From contig CAIPYV010000020.1 in assembly GCA_903869365.1 (NCBI GenBank), forward strand, positions 1-38,633: a stretch of DNA of 38,633 nt. The letters run 5' to 3'. The notes under the pieces are model-generated. The model was not told the DNA's origin. It was given only the letters and a program-made list of their open reading frames with translations, and made no database searches. Source of the DNA: an uncultured Chlorobiaceae bacterium. GTDB lineage: Bacteria; Bacteroidota; Chlorobiia; Chlorobiales; Chlorobiaceae. Position 1 is the first letter of the stretch; each line of letters opens with the position of its first letter. This document shows, piece by piece, positions 25,625 through 34,788 of the stretch. The position numbers were made by a program, and so were the translations under genes.

Positions 25625-26011
25625 GGTAAGAGTAAAAGTCTTGAATATGACAGAAAAATACTTGTAAATTTAACTCGTTGAATTGGTCAAAGAAGAACTG
25701 AATCATGAAACGCTGGTAGAGAACAGGAACCACGGAGTTGGTTTCAAATCCAGATCTGCTCCGGAAAATGTACTTTTTTTTAGTCATATCGAAAAATTAT
25801 ACCGCTACTTTAGCAATTTTGCTTGACAGAGTATTGACACTGAAGAGGCTATATTGTTGCGCTTCAACACCCGAGTACTCAACTTGTCGACAGGAAAACA
25901 AAGCATGCAATTAGCTTGCTTGACGACCATGATAAACTTATAATAAGAGGCGATGGTTTGTTCCGCTATAACCTTATTATCTTGTCAAATAACAACAACA
26001 GGTGAACGCTG
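25625..26011. promoter_or_regulatory. Divergent intergenic region with a promoter for the exporter operon
   Basis: The best plus-strand promoter is TTGCTT (25916-25921), a 17-base spacer and TATAAT (25939-25944), a perfect -10 box, about 70 bases before the GTG start of the permease gene. Further upstream two TTGACA copies lie 11 bases apart (25823 and 25834) but neither has a -10 box at the right distance. No gene is supported in this 387-base stretch. Confidence 0.5.
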
Positions 26012-27148
26012 GTGTCAGGAATTCTGAAAATAGCATTGAAGCTTCTTGTCAATGACAAGAGCAAGTTTATCGCCCTCTTGGTTGGCATTACGTTTGCCGT
26101 ATTTCTCATGATTATGATGATGTCGATGTTTTCGGGAATATTAGCCCGCTCGTCATCATCTGTTTATAATATCGGAGCGAAAATCTGGGTCATGGATCCG
26201 GCGGTGAACAACGCCACCAGCAGTATTCCTATGCCTGATTATGTACTTTCAACAACAAGAAGCATCAATGGCGTTAAATATGCAGTTCCTGTTTATTTTG
26301 GCAACGCGCTGGTCAAACTCAAAAGTGGCGCTTATCAGGCAGTATCAGTCGTCGGCCTTGACGATGCAACCCTTTATGGCAGGCCGGAACTGATTGAAGG
26401 AAAGATTGAGGACATTTATTCCGAAAACGCTTTTTTTGTGGTCAAGGATGCGGAATTCAAAAAGCTTGAAAGTCCCAAAATTGGAACGGAATTTGAGATA
26501 AACGATCATAGGGGACGTGTCGTCGGTTTGGCAAAAGTTGCTTCAGGGGGTCTTTTTGGCATACCTACGGTTTACACGACGTATAATAGAGCAATCACCT
26601 ACATTCCTTCCATGCGCTTTACCACCTCTTATATTTTGATTGAACCGAAAAGTGAAGCCGATATTCCGTTTATTCAGCAGCGAATCAAAAAACTTGGCTA
26701 TCAGGCTCTTACCCGAGATCAGTTTGTGAGCAAAATCTCTGATTTTTATACATACCAGACTGGCATGGGTTTGAATGTTATGATGATGACAGCAATCAGT
26801 TTTATTGTCGGACTTTCGATCTCCGGCCAGACCTTCTATACCTTTATACTCGAAAACATTGAACGGTTTGGTGCCTTGAAAGCCATCGGGGCTAAAGGGC
26901 GCGAGTTGATTACAATGATTCTTTTTCAGGCATCCTTTACGGCAATGCTGGGTTATGGACTTGGTGTAGGCTTGGCCTCAAGTCTTATGATTCTAGCCAA
27001 GCTTCGCTTGCCAAGCTACGCTGCGCAGGTTACTTACACCAATCTCATCTTTGCATTTTTTATGGTTCTCATTATGGCAGGAGTTTCAAGTTATATCGGT
27101 ATCCGGAAAGTTCTCCAGATACAACCGTTTGATATTTTCAGGGGCTGA
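26012..27148 (+). CDS. ABC exporter permease (MacB/FtsX/DevC family)
   Basis: The 378-residue protein has one helix near residues 18-40, a large periplasmic domain (about 45-255) and three C-terminal helices, the FtsX/MacB permease layout without a fused ATPase. ENIERFGALKAIGAKGRELITM is the coupling segment shared by this family. The start is GTG. With the following three genes it forms a MacAB-TolC or DevBCA-like tripartite efflux system that moves its substrate from the periplasm to the outside. Substrate unknown. Confidence 0.87.
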   Translation: MSGILKIALKLLVNDKSKFIALLVGITFAVFLMIMMMSMFSGILARSSSSVYNIGAKIWVMDPAVNNATSSIPMPDYVLSTTRSINGVKYAVPVYFGNALVKLKSGAYQAVSVVGLDDATLYGRPELIEGKIEDIYSENAFFVVKDAEFKKLESPKIGTEFEINDHRGRVVGLAKVASGGLFGIPTVYTTYNRAITYIPSMRFTTSYILIEPKSEADIPFIQQRIKKLGYQALTRDQFVSKISDFYTYQTGMGLNVMMMTAISFIVGLSISGQTFYTFILENIERFGALKAIGAKGRELITMILFQASFTAMLGYGLGVGLASSLMILAKLRLPSYAAQVTYTNLIFAFFMVLIMAGVSSYIGIRKVLQIQPFDIFRG

Positions 27149-27150
27149 TA

Positions 27151-27855
27151 ATGAGAAATGTAGCCATAAAGGCCAATGCATTGGTAAAGTGGTTTGGAGA
27201 AGGAGAGACTAAAACCACAGCAGTGAATAGAGCAAGTTTTGAGGCTGACTTTGGAGAGCTGCTCTATATTGTTGGTCCGTCAGGAAGCGGTAAAACTACC
27301 TTGCTTAGTATGATTTCGGGCATTCTCAAACCAAACGAAGGAAATGTTCAGGTAGAAGGCAAAGATATCTGGCAAATGAAAAGTGACGAAATTGCCGATC
27401 TTCGCTTGCACAAAATCGGCTTTGTCTTTCAGGACTACCATCTCTTTCCTCGCTTGACCACCGTTGAAAATGTGGCGATTCCGTTGATCCTGAAAAAAAT
27501 GGATTGGAATAAAGCGCTGAAAGTTGCCCTGGAATATCTTGACATCGTCGGGCTTACCGATAGAGCACAGCTGCAACCGGTCAAGCTCAGTGGCGGTGAG
27601 CAGCAGCGTGTGGCAATTGCACGGGCAATTGCAGGCAATCCAGATATCCTGATCTTTGACGAGCCGACAGCTTCGCTTGACGGTGATACAGGAAGAAAGA
27701 TTGTCGAGTTTATCAAAACAAAAATACTCAATACAGAGCGATGCGTCATCATTGTAACACATGACAGTCGCATTTATGAGTATGCAGACTCAATCATGAA
27801 AATGGAAGATGGAAAAATAATAGGCTTTGAACGCAATACCTTAACGGCATTATGA
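27151..27855 (+). CDS. ABC exporter ATP-binding protein (LolD/MacB/DevA type)
   Basis: A 234-residue stand-alone ATPase: Walker A GPSGSGKTT, Q-loop VFQDYHLFPRLT, signature LSGGEQQRVAIARAI, Walker B ILIFDEPTASLD and H-loop VTHDSRI. The LSGGEQQRVAIARA form marks the MacB/LolD/FtsE family, matching the neighbouring permease. Two bases separate it from the permease stop, and its own stop overlaps the adaptor start by four bases, so the three are translated as a unit. Confidence 0.93.
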   Translation: MRNVAIKANALVKWFGEGETKTTAVNRASFEADFGELLYIVGPSGSGKTTLLSMISGILKPNEGNVQVEGKDIWQMKSDEIADLRLHKIGFVFQDYHLFPRLTTVENVAIPLILKKMDWNKALKVALEYLDIVGLTDRAQLQPVKLSGGEQQRVAIARAIAGNPDILIFDEPTASLDGDTGRKIVEFIKTKILNTERCVIIVTHDSRIYEYADSIMKMEDGKIIGFERNTLTAL

Positions 27856-28799
27856 GAACTAAACTTTTAATCGGATTCGCCGTCATTGGCGTCCTGCTCG
27901 CGATCGGTAGTGCCTATATTTCAGGGATACCCGCTAAACCTCAACCTCCGGCCTTCAAACCTGCATCGAACCCTTATGCACAGGGTATTTATGCTAACGG
28001 TATTGTTGAAACTGCCCAGACCAGTGGAGAAAATATCAATGTCTATCCTGAAGTTTCGGGTACCGTGGTTAAAATATTCGTTACAGAAGGCCAGCATGTC
28101 AAGGCAGGAACACCATTGTTGATGTTGGAAAATTCCGTACAGAGCGCCGCGACTGCAGCGGCCAAAGCCCAGATTGAAGTTGCCAGAGCTACCTGTAAAA
28201 GCCTGCAGGATCAATTCAGTAAACTGAAAACCTCTTTTGCGCTTGATCCGAGATCGGTAAGCAGGGATGCACTGGATAACGCAGAAAATGCCCTCAGAGG
28301 AGCGAAAGCAACTCTGGAACTCACGCAAAAACAGTATCAGGCTGCAAATGCACTTTTGGGGAAGTATGTTCTTAAAGCGTTATCGGATGCTTCTGTATTA
28401 TCGATGAACACTGCTCTTGGCAGTTATATTTCAAGCCAGGGTGTCTATAGTACCTATACAGGGTCGTTTCGACCTGTTATAGTTCTGGGAAATATGAAGG
28501 GTGATCTAGCTGTCCGCTGCTATATTGATGAAATACTGATTCAAAGGATTCCTGATCCTTCAGAGATTCATGCAAGGATGTATATTCATGGAACGGATAT
28601 CAGTGTTCCCTTGAAATTTGTGAGAATACAGCCGAATGTTTCCCCGAAAATAGAGCTTTCAAGCCAGAGAACAGAGCGGGTAGATGTCCGGGTATTGCCT
28701 GTTATTTTCTGTTTTGAAAAACGAAAAGGCGTTTCAATCTATCCAGGTCAACTTGTTGATGTCTACATTGCCGAGAAAAATAGTAGCCCAAAAAAATAG
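27852..28799 (+). CDS. Periplasmic adaptor (HlyD/MacA-type membrane fusion protein)
   Basis: Bridges the inner-membrane permease and the outer-membrane channel. The 315-residue protein has an N-terminal membrane anchor (about 4-25), a lipoyl-type half-motif VYPEVSGTVVKIFVTEGQHVKAG (key residues SGxV, GQxVKAG), a coiled-coil hairpin (about 95-170) and a C-terminal beta domain. The hairpin is short compared with MacA. Its last 41 bases also encode the start of the channel gene in another frame. Confidence 0.85.
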   Translation: MRTKLLIGFAVIGVLLAIGSAYISGIPAKPQPPAFKPASNPYAQGIYANGIVETAQTSGENINVYPEVSGTVVKIFVTEGQHVKAGTPLLMLENSVQSAATAAAKAQIEVARATCKSLQDQFSKLKTSFALDPRSVSRDALDNAENALRGAKATLELTQKQYQAANALLGKYVLKALSDASVLSMNTALGSYISSQGVYSTYTGSFRPVIVLGNMKGDLAVRCYIDEILIQRIPDPSEIHARMYIHGTDISVPLKFVRIQPNVSPKIELSSQRTERVDVRVLPVIFCFEKRKGVSIYPGQLVDVYIAEKNSSPKK

Positions 28800-30300
28800 T
28801 GCAGCATATCATGGTTATCATAGAGACAGCGCACTCCTCGTTATTTTCGGGATATCCCTCTTCCTTTTATCGGGCTGTGCCGTAGGACCAGACTTTGTAC
28901 GTCCCGAAGCACCGAAGGTTACACGGTACAACCAGGAAGGCGATCCCAGAGAGACCGCTTCTGTTGATGGTCTTTCACAACGCTTTGACGATGGTGTCGT
29001 ACCAGTAGCCAACTGGTGGCACATGTTCAATTCAAAGCAGTTGGATGCCGCTGTTGCTCAGGGTCTTGCTGATAATCCCGGGTTACAGGCGGCGACGGCG
29101 AGTCTGAGGCAGAGTCAGGAAAATTTGCGAGCCAGCTCAGGCATTTTTTATCCACAACTCAGCGCAACGTTTGCCGTTAATCGCCAAAAAAATTCAGCGG
29201 CAGCCATAGGGAGCACTGCCCCTTCAACTCTCTTTAATTTCGAAACCTTATCTTCATCGGTAACCTATGCGCTTGATGTTTTTGGCGGTCAACGTCGCGC
29301 TGTTGAAGGATTAGCTGCTCAGGTTGATCAGCAACGCTCGTTAACTCTGGGCACCTATATGATGCTCACGGGAAACATTGTCAATACCTCTATTGCCATA
29401 GCAGCGTATCATGCACAACTTGATGAGACAGGGGAGTTGATTGCGCTGGAAAAAGATCAGATCAGTGTAGCTGAAAAACAATACCAGGCAGGTATAACCA
29501 CCTATGGCGCCGTACTCGCGTTACGTCTTCAACTGAAAGCACTTGAAGCGACACAGCCTCCTCTAAGGCAGAAATTAAGCCAGGCGGAACATCTGCTTGC
29601 TACGCTTGAAGGCAAGGCACCAGCTGAATTTCAACCACCGGCAGTTCTGTTATCCGATATTGCACTGCCGCGCCAGTTACCGTTATCGCTGCCCTCGGAA
29701 CTGGTTCGTCAAAGACCGGACATTCTTGCTGCTGAAGCTCAGTTACATGCAGCCAGCGCAGGGATTGGTGTCACGACTGCCGCCTTGTTTCCGAGTGTTA
29801 CTTTGAGCGGAAGTTATGGCCAGAGCAGTCAGACAACGAATAACCTCTTGAACAGTTCCAGTAATGTCTGGGCGATAGGGGGGAATGTAACGGCTCCGAT
29901 ATTTAAGGGTGGTGCGCTTCTATCACAACGTCGGGCGGCAATTGACGCCTACCAGCAGAGTTTAGCCAGCTACAGGCAAACGGTTCTTGCAGCATTTGCT
30001 CAGGTAGCAGATATTGTACGTGCTTTGGAGCACGATGCGGAACTGGTGCAGACAGAAGCTCAGGCGGTGAAGGATGCCAGGCTCGCCATGGATCTTCTTA
30101 CGGCAAATTACAAGGCGGGAACAGCTGACTATCTCAGGGTAATGGTCACAGATATACAGTATCATCAGGCTAAAATCAGTCACCTGCAGGCTCAGGCCCA
30201 GCAACTGCAGGATACGACCGCACTTTTCGTTGCCTTGGGAGGGGGTTGGTCGACTGACCCTGAGGCGAAAAAAGTTGTTCATCTGAACGCCAGCAAATGA
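28759..30300 (+). CDS. TolC-like outer-membrane efflux lipoprotein (NodT family)
   Basis: Outer-membrane duct for the exporter. A lipobox LFLLSGC marks the mature N-terminus, followed by AVGPDFVRPEAP, the standard opening of NodT/OprM-type channels. Two OEP repeats follow (about 75-270 and 290-490), with the RQRPDILAAEAQLHAASAGIG signature (key residues RPDI-AE-L-A) and FPSVTLSGSYG. I chose the ATG at 28759 because it places the lipobox about 40 residues in. The frame extends to an ATG at 28684, which overlaps the adaptor more deeply; a TTG at 28768 is also possible. Confidence 0.88.
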   Translation: MSTLPRKIVAQKNSAAYHGYHRDSALLVIFGISLFLLSGCAVGPDFVRPEAPKVTRYNQEGDPRETASVDGLSQRFDDGVVPVANWWHMFNSKQLDAAVAQGLADNPGLQAATASLRQSQENLRASSGIFYPQLSATFAVNRQKNSAAAIGSTAPSTLFNFETLSSSVTYALDVFGGQRRAVEGLAAQVDQQRSLTLGTYMMLTGNIVNTSIAIAAYHAQLDETGELIALEKDQISVAEKQYQAGITTYGAVLALRLQLKALEATQPPLRQKLSQAEHLLATLEGKAPAEFQPPAVLLSDIALPRQLPLSLPSELVRQRPDILAAEAQLHAASAGIGVTTAALFPSVTLSGSYGQSSQTTNNLLNSSSNVWAIGGNVTAPIFKGGALLSQRRAAIDAYQQSLASYRQTVLAAFAQVADIVRALEHDAELVQTEAQAVKDARLAMDLLTANYKAGTADYLRVMVTDIQYHQAKISHLQAQAQQLQDTTALFVALGGGWSTDPEAKKVVHLNASK

Positions 30301-30364
30301 TTATGTTACCCATCAAGGCATGAAGGATGCAGAGAGAGCTAAGAAGGGCTAATTCAACACAAAG

Positions 30365-31588
30365 ATGGAACAACAAACCAAAATCGATCGATGGCTTCTG
30401 ATTCCAATGTTAGGGGTTATTATTATTGGATTGATGGCAGTCTATAGCGCAACCCACGGCACTGGTGATGCAACATTGTTTTACCGTCAGTTCTCTTGGG
30501 CTGTGATTGGTATCGTGGTTTTGTTTTTTGTTTACACCCATGATGTTCGTGTTATCCGCGATAATGCCTATATCTTCTATACCATAGGCATTCTGCTCTT
30601 GGTGGCCGTCCTGCTCTTCGGTAAAAAAGTTGGTGGTCATTCCAGCTGGATAAAAATCGGCTTTTTCAGTTTTCAGCCCTCCGAAATAGCCAAGATGTCG
30701 ACTATTCTTGCTCTTGCCAGATTTCTTTCAGAAGACGAAACCGATATACGGTCAATACCCCACTTGTTTATTGCCCTCGGAATTGCTTTTTTTCCAGCAC
30801 TGCTCATCATCCTTCAGCTTGATATGGGGACAACAATTACCTGTCTGTCATTTATTGCTCCCATGCTTATTATTTCAGGCTTTGATATCTATATCCTCAT
30901 GTTATTTGCGTTTCCCCTCATTCTTATGCTGTCCGGATTTTTCAATGTTTATTTTATTATCGCGTTTGCCATACTTCTGTTTGCCATACTGATTGTTTAT
31001 CGAAAGAAATTTCAATTGCACCAATTATTTGTTATTGGTACAGGTCTTGCCACCAGTCTTTTTACAAACCAGTTTGCCACCAGCCTTCTCAAACCGCATC
31101 AGATCGATAGAATTCAGACATTTCTTGATCCCATGAACGATCCTCGGGGCGCAGGATATAATGTTCTCCAGGCAAAAATAGCGATAAGTTCAGGGGGATT
31201 TTTAGGGAAAGGGTTTCTTCAAGGCACACAGACGCAGTTGCGATTTATTCCTGCACAGTGGACCGATTTTATTTTTTGTGTTATTGGTGAAGAGCTTGGT
31301 TTTATAGGAGCGGCACTCTTGCTTTCACTCTATCTTACGCTGATTCTCAGGTTGATCTGGGCGATATTCTCAATTAAAAACAGGTTCGTCGAGCTGACAC
31401 TCACCGGCTATGTATCGTTATTATTTATACATATCGTTATCAATACAGGGATGACCATTGGCCTTATTCCCGTCATTGGTGTGCCCCTGCCGTTTGTCTC
31501 TTATGGAGGTTCTTCTTTGATTGGAAATATGATTATGGTGGGATTGGCGATGAATTTTTCGCGCAACAAGAGGAGTTTAGGGTATTAG
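30365..31588 (+). CDS. rodA: Rod-shape SEDS glycosyltransferase RodA
   Basis: A SEDS-family peptidoglycan polymerase that works with a class B penicillin-binding protein and MreB in side-wall growth. The 407-residue protein has about ten membrane helices. Family marks are [20 protein letters not shown] near residue 90, [29 protein letters not shown]-equivalent [16 protein letters not shown] and the C-terminal [12 protein letters not shown]. FtsW is similar, but [19 protein letters not shown] fits RodA better. The usual mreBCD and pbp2 partners are not in the window. Confidence 0.9.
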   Translation: MEQQTKIDRWLLIPMLGVIIIGLMAVYSATHGTGDATLFYRQFSWAVIGIVVLFFVYTHDVRVIRDNAYIFYTIGILLLVAVLLFGKKVGGHSSWIKIGFFSFQPSEIAKMSTILALARFLSEDETDIRSIPHLFIALGIAFFPALLIILQLDMGTTITCLSFIAPMLIISGFDIYILMLFAFPLILMLSGFFNVYFIIAFAILLFAILIVYRKKFQLHQLFVIGTGLATSLFTNQFATSLLKPHQIDRIQTFLDPMNDPRGAGYNVLQAKIAISSGGFLGKGFLQGTQTQLRFIPAQWTDFIFCVIGEELGFIGAALLLSLYLTLILRLIWAIFSIKNRFVELTLTGYVSLLFIHIVINTGMTIGLIPVIGVPLPFVSYGGSSLIGNMIMVGLAMNFSRNKRSLGY

Positions 31589-31603
31589 TGGCGGAGATAA
31601 AAA

Positions 31604-32018
31604 AAGCTGAAACCAAAAGCTGTAAGCCGAATTCTGTGGATTACCCCCCTTAAAAGTTGGGTAAAACTGCAGCCATTTATCTAATGCGGCTTACCCGAAA
31701 ACTCTCCTTTCAGAATTGAGCGGACCACTCTTCTCCCCGTCAGGGGAAAGTTTTCCTATTTAGCCTTGCTTCGGGGAGGTTTGCCAAGCACACTACATTA
31801 CTGTACTGTCTGGTGGTCTCTTACACCGCCATTTCACCCTTACTCCGGTTGCCCGGAGCGGTTTTTTTTCTGTTGCACTCTCTGTGATAACCGGCTTGCG
31901 CCGTCATCCCCAGGCTTGAGTCCCAAGACTCTCGACCGGCACCCTGTCCTGTGAAGTTCGGACTTTCCTCTGCGTAGCCTGAAGCTACACGGCGACTGCA
32001 CACTTATGGTTTCAGCTT
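31604..32018 (-). ncRNA. rnpB: RNase P RNA (bacterial type A)
   Basis: The catalytic RNA that trims tRNA 5' ends, about 415 bases. On the minus strand the 5' end AAGCTGAAACCA pairs perfectly with the 3' end TGGTTTCAGCTT (stem P1). CR-I is visible as GAGGAAAGTCCG followed by ACAGGACAGGGTGCC. AGAGTGCAACAGA and GTAAGGGTGAAATGGCG match the specificity domain. CR-V is ACAGAATTCGGCTTAC near the 3' end. A T-run follows P1 directly, so the P1 strand also acts as the terminator. It is convergent with rodA, 15 bases away. Confidence 0.96.
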
Positions 32019-32049
32019 GTCAAAGAACGTTATTACGCAGAAAAATTCA

Positions 32050-32847
32050 TCATTTCGCTTCTTCAAAAAGTCGTTCATGAACAACAATTCGACCGCATGA
32101 CTCACAAAGATAAAACCCCCCTTGCACAATCATGGTATGACGATTGGTTGGAACCCTCGTGTTACAGCCGGAACAGGCATTGCGGTTCAGCATGACAACA
32201 GCGTTCTGCAATGTACCGCTTCTAAGGTGGTCATACTTGTCGAGCAATCTGTTTGCTTCTGCATGCAGCAGATTTCTCTGCTCCTTGACCTTTTTTTTCA
32301 GAGAATCAACGTCTTCTGCTGTTTCAATAACAATACTCTCCAGCTCCTCCTTTTTATGAGCAAGCTGTTTGCTCAAGTCTTCAAGCTGCTGAAGCAGGAC
32401 ATCGTCCGGCATCATCTCTTCAGTGATTTCATCATAGCGGTTTTCAGTAATCAACTGACGACCTTTTTTCTGTATTTCCAGAGCGCGCTGCTCAGCATGA
32501 ACAATATCCTGAAGCTGAATTTCCGCCTGCGCAATCTCTTTTTCTTCATACTCGATCTGCTTGGAGAGAGCATCATACTCCTTGTTGTTGCGGGCAAGGG
32601 TCTGCTTTTCCTTGAAGTTCAGGATTTTATTTTTACAATCGTGGATAGAGCCGTGCAGACGCTGTCGCAGCTTCAAATGATCGTTAGCAATTTTTTTCCT
32701 CGATTCAATCTGGCGGTTTGTAAACGTCAGATCTTCATCCAGCGCAATAATCTCTTCTGGCAGTCCTTTCTGTAAGCTGACTATGCTTTCTATCTGATTA
32801 TCAAGGTGCTGAAGCTTGACAAGAAGGTTAATTTTGGTATGATCCAC
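32050..32847 (-). CDS. Coiled-coil zinc-ribbon protein (COG1579 family)
   Basis: A 265-residue cytoplasmic protein. About residues 10-200 form a long antiparallel coiled coil with heptads of Leu/Ile and many Glu/Lys/Gln. The C-terminus is a C4 zinc ribbon: CSGCNTRVP and CESCGRIVVHERLF. This is the COG1579 layout, proposed to bind nucleic acid; the true role is not known. It lies between rnpB and tRNA-Leu, a neighbourhood of RNA genes. Its start is only 29 bases from the tRNA terminator, so it probably has its own weak promoter or relies on read-through. Confidence 0.85.
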   Translation of the reverse strand: MDHTKINLLVKLQHLDNQIESIVSLQKGLPEEIIALDEDLTFTNRQIESRKKIANDHLKLRQRLHGSIHDCKNKILNFKEKQTLARNNKEYDALSKQIEYEEKEIAQAEIQLQDIVHAEQRALEIQKKGRQLITENRYDEITEEMMPDDVLLQQLEDLSKQLAHKKEELESIVIETAEDVDSLKKKVKEQRNLLHAEANRLLDKYDHLRSGTLQNAVVMLNRNACSGCNTRVPTNRHTMIVQGGFYLCESCGRIVVHERLFEEAK

Positions 32848-32876
32848 TACTGCTGGTGTTTTGGATTATTAAAGCA

Positions 32877-32906
32877 TAAAAAAAGCACCTTCCCGGAAAA
32901 AGGTGC
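32877..32906 (-). terminator. Terminator after tRNA-Leu
   Basis: On the minus strand GCACCTT pairs with AAGGTGC (32900-32906 and 32885-32891) around a short loop and runs into eight T (32877-32884). It ends the rpmG-tRNA-Leu transcript, 100 bases after the tRNA. Confidence 0.85.
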
Positions 32907-33005
32907 ATATCTGTGTGTTGTATGTGAAAAAGTATGGCTGAACTGAATCGACTGTTGAGAGACTATTAAGTGTATTCACGTGCATATCGCAGGGAAGATT
33001 GTTTG

Positions 33006-33087
33006 TGCCCGAAAGGAGACTCGAACTCCTACACCTTGCGGCGCGCGTCCCTGAAACGCGTGCGTCTACCAATTCCGCCATTCGGGC
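33006..33087 (-). tRNA. tRNA-Leu (anticodon CAG)
   Basis: An 82-base class II tRNA. The acceptor stem GCCCGAA pairs with TTCGGGC. The D arm holds AATTGGTAGAC. The anticodon stem CGCGT/ACGCG encloses loop TTCAGGG with anticodon CAG. The long variable arm is CGCCGCAAGGTGT and the T arm AGGAG-TTCGAGT-CTCCT. The discriminator is A, and CCA is not encoded (CAA follows), so it must be added by CCA-transferase. It lies 63 bases downstream of rpmG on the same strand. Confidence 0.97.
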
Positions 33088-33150
33088 ATTGCGTTATGCT
33101 CAGACCTGAAAAATAAGCAACTGCCTTTTGCTTTAAGCGCAAAGATCAGT

Positions 33151-33333
33151 TTACTTGATCTCCTTATGCAGGGTATGACGCTGCATATTTGGATTGTACT
33201 TCTTCAAGATAAGACGTTCCGTGGTATTTTTCTTATTTTTTGTGGTTGTATATCTTGAAACTGTTTGCCCTTCTTTTTTGGCTTCAGTGCATTCAAGTGT
33301 GATAACGATTCTGTTTTCTTTTCCTTTTGCCAT
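33151..33333 (-). CDS. rpmG: 50S ribosomal protein L33
   Basis: A 60-residue ribosomal protein beginning [19 protein letters not shown] and containing [22 protein letters not shown], the L33 core. The two CxxC zinc pairs of some L33 copies are absent (only one Cys), so this is the zinc-independent form. Normal length. It appears to be transcribed with tRNA-Leu behind it. Confidence 0.95.
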   Translation of the reverse strand: MAKGKENRIVITLECTEAKKEGQTVSRYTTTKNKKNTTERLILKKYNPNMQRHTLHKEIK

Positions 33334-33483
33334 GGTGTAGCCCTGATCAGGTATGAGTTGTAATAAGAGTTGAGAATATAAGCTCTGCAGAGTGATTTTG
33401 CAAATTATGGGTTTTTCTTTCCATGATAACAGGAGAAAAGCTATTTTTCACTTCTTTAAAACACTTTAAAAGGTAAAGACATC

Positions 33484-34749
33484 GTGCTTGACAGTAACTT
33501 ATTTCAGTATACCGGTACAACGCTCAGCTGTGAGGAAGTCAATCTTGAGGTACTTGCTGGTACTTTCGGAACTCCGCTTTTTGTAACATCTGCCAGGAGT
33601 CTCATTGAAAGCTACAGGGCTTTCGAGCGCGCTTTTGACACTTTACCCCATTTTACCTGCTACTCAGTCAAGGCCAACTATAATCTCAGTGTTATCAGAA
33701 CCCTCGCTGAGCTTGGCTGTGGTTGTGACATCAACTCAGGCGGAGAACTCTATCGTGCATTGCAGGCAGGAGTCTCTCCATCTAGAATTATTTTTGCAGG
33801 TGTAGGCAAAAAGCCGGAAGAGATTGCCTATGCACTCGAAAGCGGGGTGCTCATGCTCAAGGCCGAATCACTTTCAGAGTTGAAGGCCATCGATCGTATT
33901 GCCGGAGAACATGGCAAAACAGCTTCAGTCGCCATAAGAATTAATCCGAACGTAACGGCCGAAACCCATCCCTATATCACCACTGGCGACAGTAAAGAGA
34001 AATTCGGTATCGATGAAGCTGAACTGCCGGAGGTATTTGCCCTGATCCGTCAGCTGAAGCATCTCACTCTTATCGGCCTCGACATGCATATCGGCTCTCA
34101 GATTTTCGATCCCGAGTATTACGTGGCGGCAACCATGAAACTGCTTACTCTTTTGAATACAGCAAAAGCCATGGGGTTTGCTCTTGAATTTCTTGATATC
34201 GGAGGCGGGTTTCCGGTCACTTACGATCCGCTTAAACCAGCCACACCAATTCAGCATTTTGCTGACAAGCTGATTCCCATGCTTCTTCCTGCCGGTATCA
34301 CAGTGATTTTCGAACCAGGACGTTATCTGGTAGCCAATGCCTCGGTACTCTTGACCAGAATTCTCTATAAAAAACGTAATCACACCGGAAAAGAGTTTTT
34401 TGTAGTCGATGCCGGCATGACCGAACTCATTCGCCCGGCACTCTACCAGTCGCATCACGAAATTCAGACGGTAACCCGTCATGATAACACCATTGTGGCT
34501 GATGTCGTTGGTCCGGTTTGCGAGTCAAGCGATTTTTTTGCCCGACAAAGGGCAATTGGTGATGCAGGAGAAGGAGAACTGCTTGCGGTTATGTCATCCG
34601 GCGCTTATGCCGCGGTGATGAGCAGCAACTATAATGGCCGTCTGCGTCCAGCGGAAGTCATGGTCAATGGAAGCGAGGTAAAACTTGTTCGTAAACGTGA
34701 AACCTATGAACAGCTTGTTCAGAACGAACTCCTGGAAGAGCTTGAGTAA
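33484..34749 (+). CDS. lysA: Diaminopimelate decarboxylase
   Basis: A PLP enzyme that turns meso-diaminopimelate into lysine, the last step of the pathway. The 421-residue protein has the PLP lysine in YSVKANYN (about residue 62), the HIGSQ motif, the glycine-rich GGGFPVTYD, EPGRYLVA, and the active-site Cys in GPVCESSDFF. All residues expected for LysA are present. The start is GTG with AAAGGT ahead of it. It is convergent with metF, 39 bases away, and no clear terminator lies between them. Confidence 0.96.
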   Translation: MLDSNLFQYTGTTLSCEEVNLEVLAGTFGTPLFVTSARSLIESYRAFERAFDTLPHFTCYSVKANYNLSVIRTLAELGCGCDINSGGELYRALQAGVSPSRIIFAGVGKKPEEIAYALESGVLMLKAESLSELKAIDRIAGEHGKTASVAIRINPNVTAETHPYITTGDSKEKFGIDEAELPEVFALIRQLKHLTLIGLDMHIGSQIFDPEYYVAATMKLLTLLNTAKAMGFALEFLDIGGGFPVTYDPLKPATPIQHFADKLIPMLLPAGITVIFEPGRYLVANASVLLTRILYKKRNHTGKEFFVVDAGMTELIRPALYQSHHEIQTVTRHDNTIVADVVGPVCESSDFFARQRAIGDAGEGELLAVMSSGAYAAVMSSNYNGRLRPAEVMVNGSEVKLVRKRETYEQLVQNELLEELE

Positions 34750-34788
34750 AGAGCCGGTATCGCTTCCGTACTGATCAATGAAAATTCA

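Noticed and set aside
25823-25839. Two TTGACA boxes as a promoter for the exporter operon
   Set aside because: Neither has a -10 box at 16-18 bases; the TTGCTT/TATAAT pair at 25916-25944 fits much better.
31766-32003. Open frames on both strands within 31766-32003
   Set aside because: They lie wholly inside the RNase P RNA gene.
32869-33081. 70-residue open frame beginning MAELVDARVSGTRAA on the minus strand
   Set aside because: It is the translation of the tRNA-Leu gene, a well-known false protein call.
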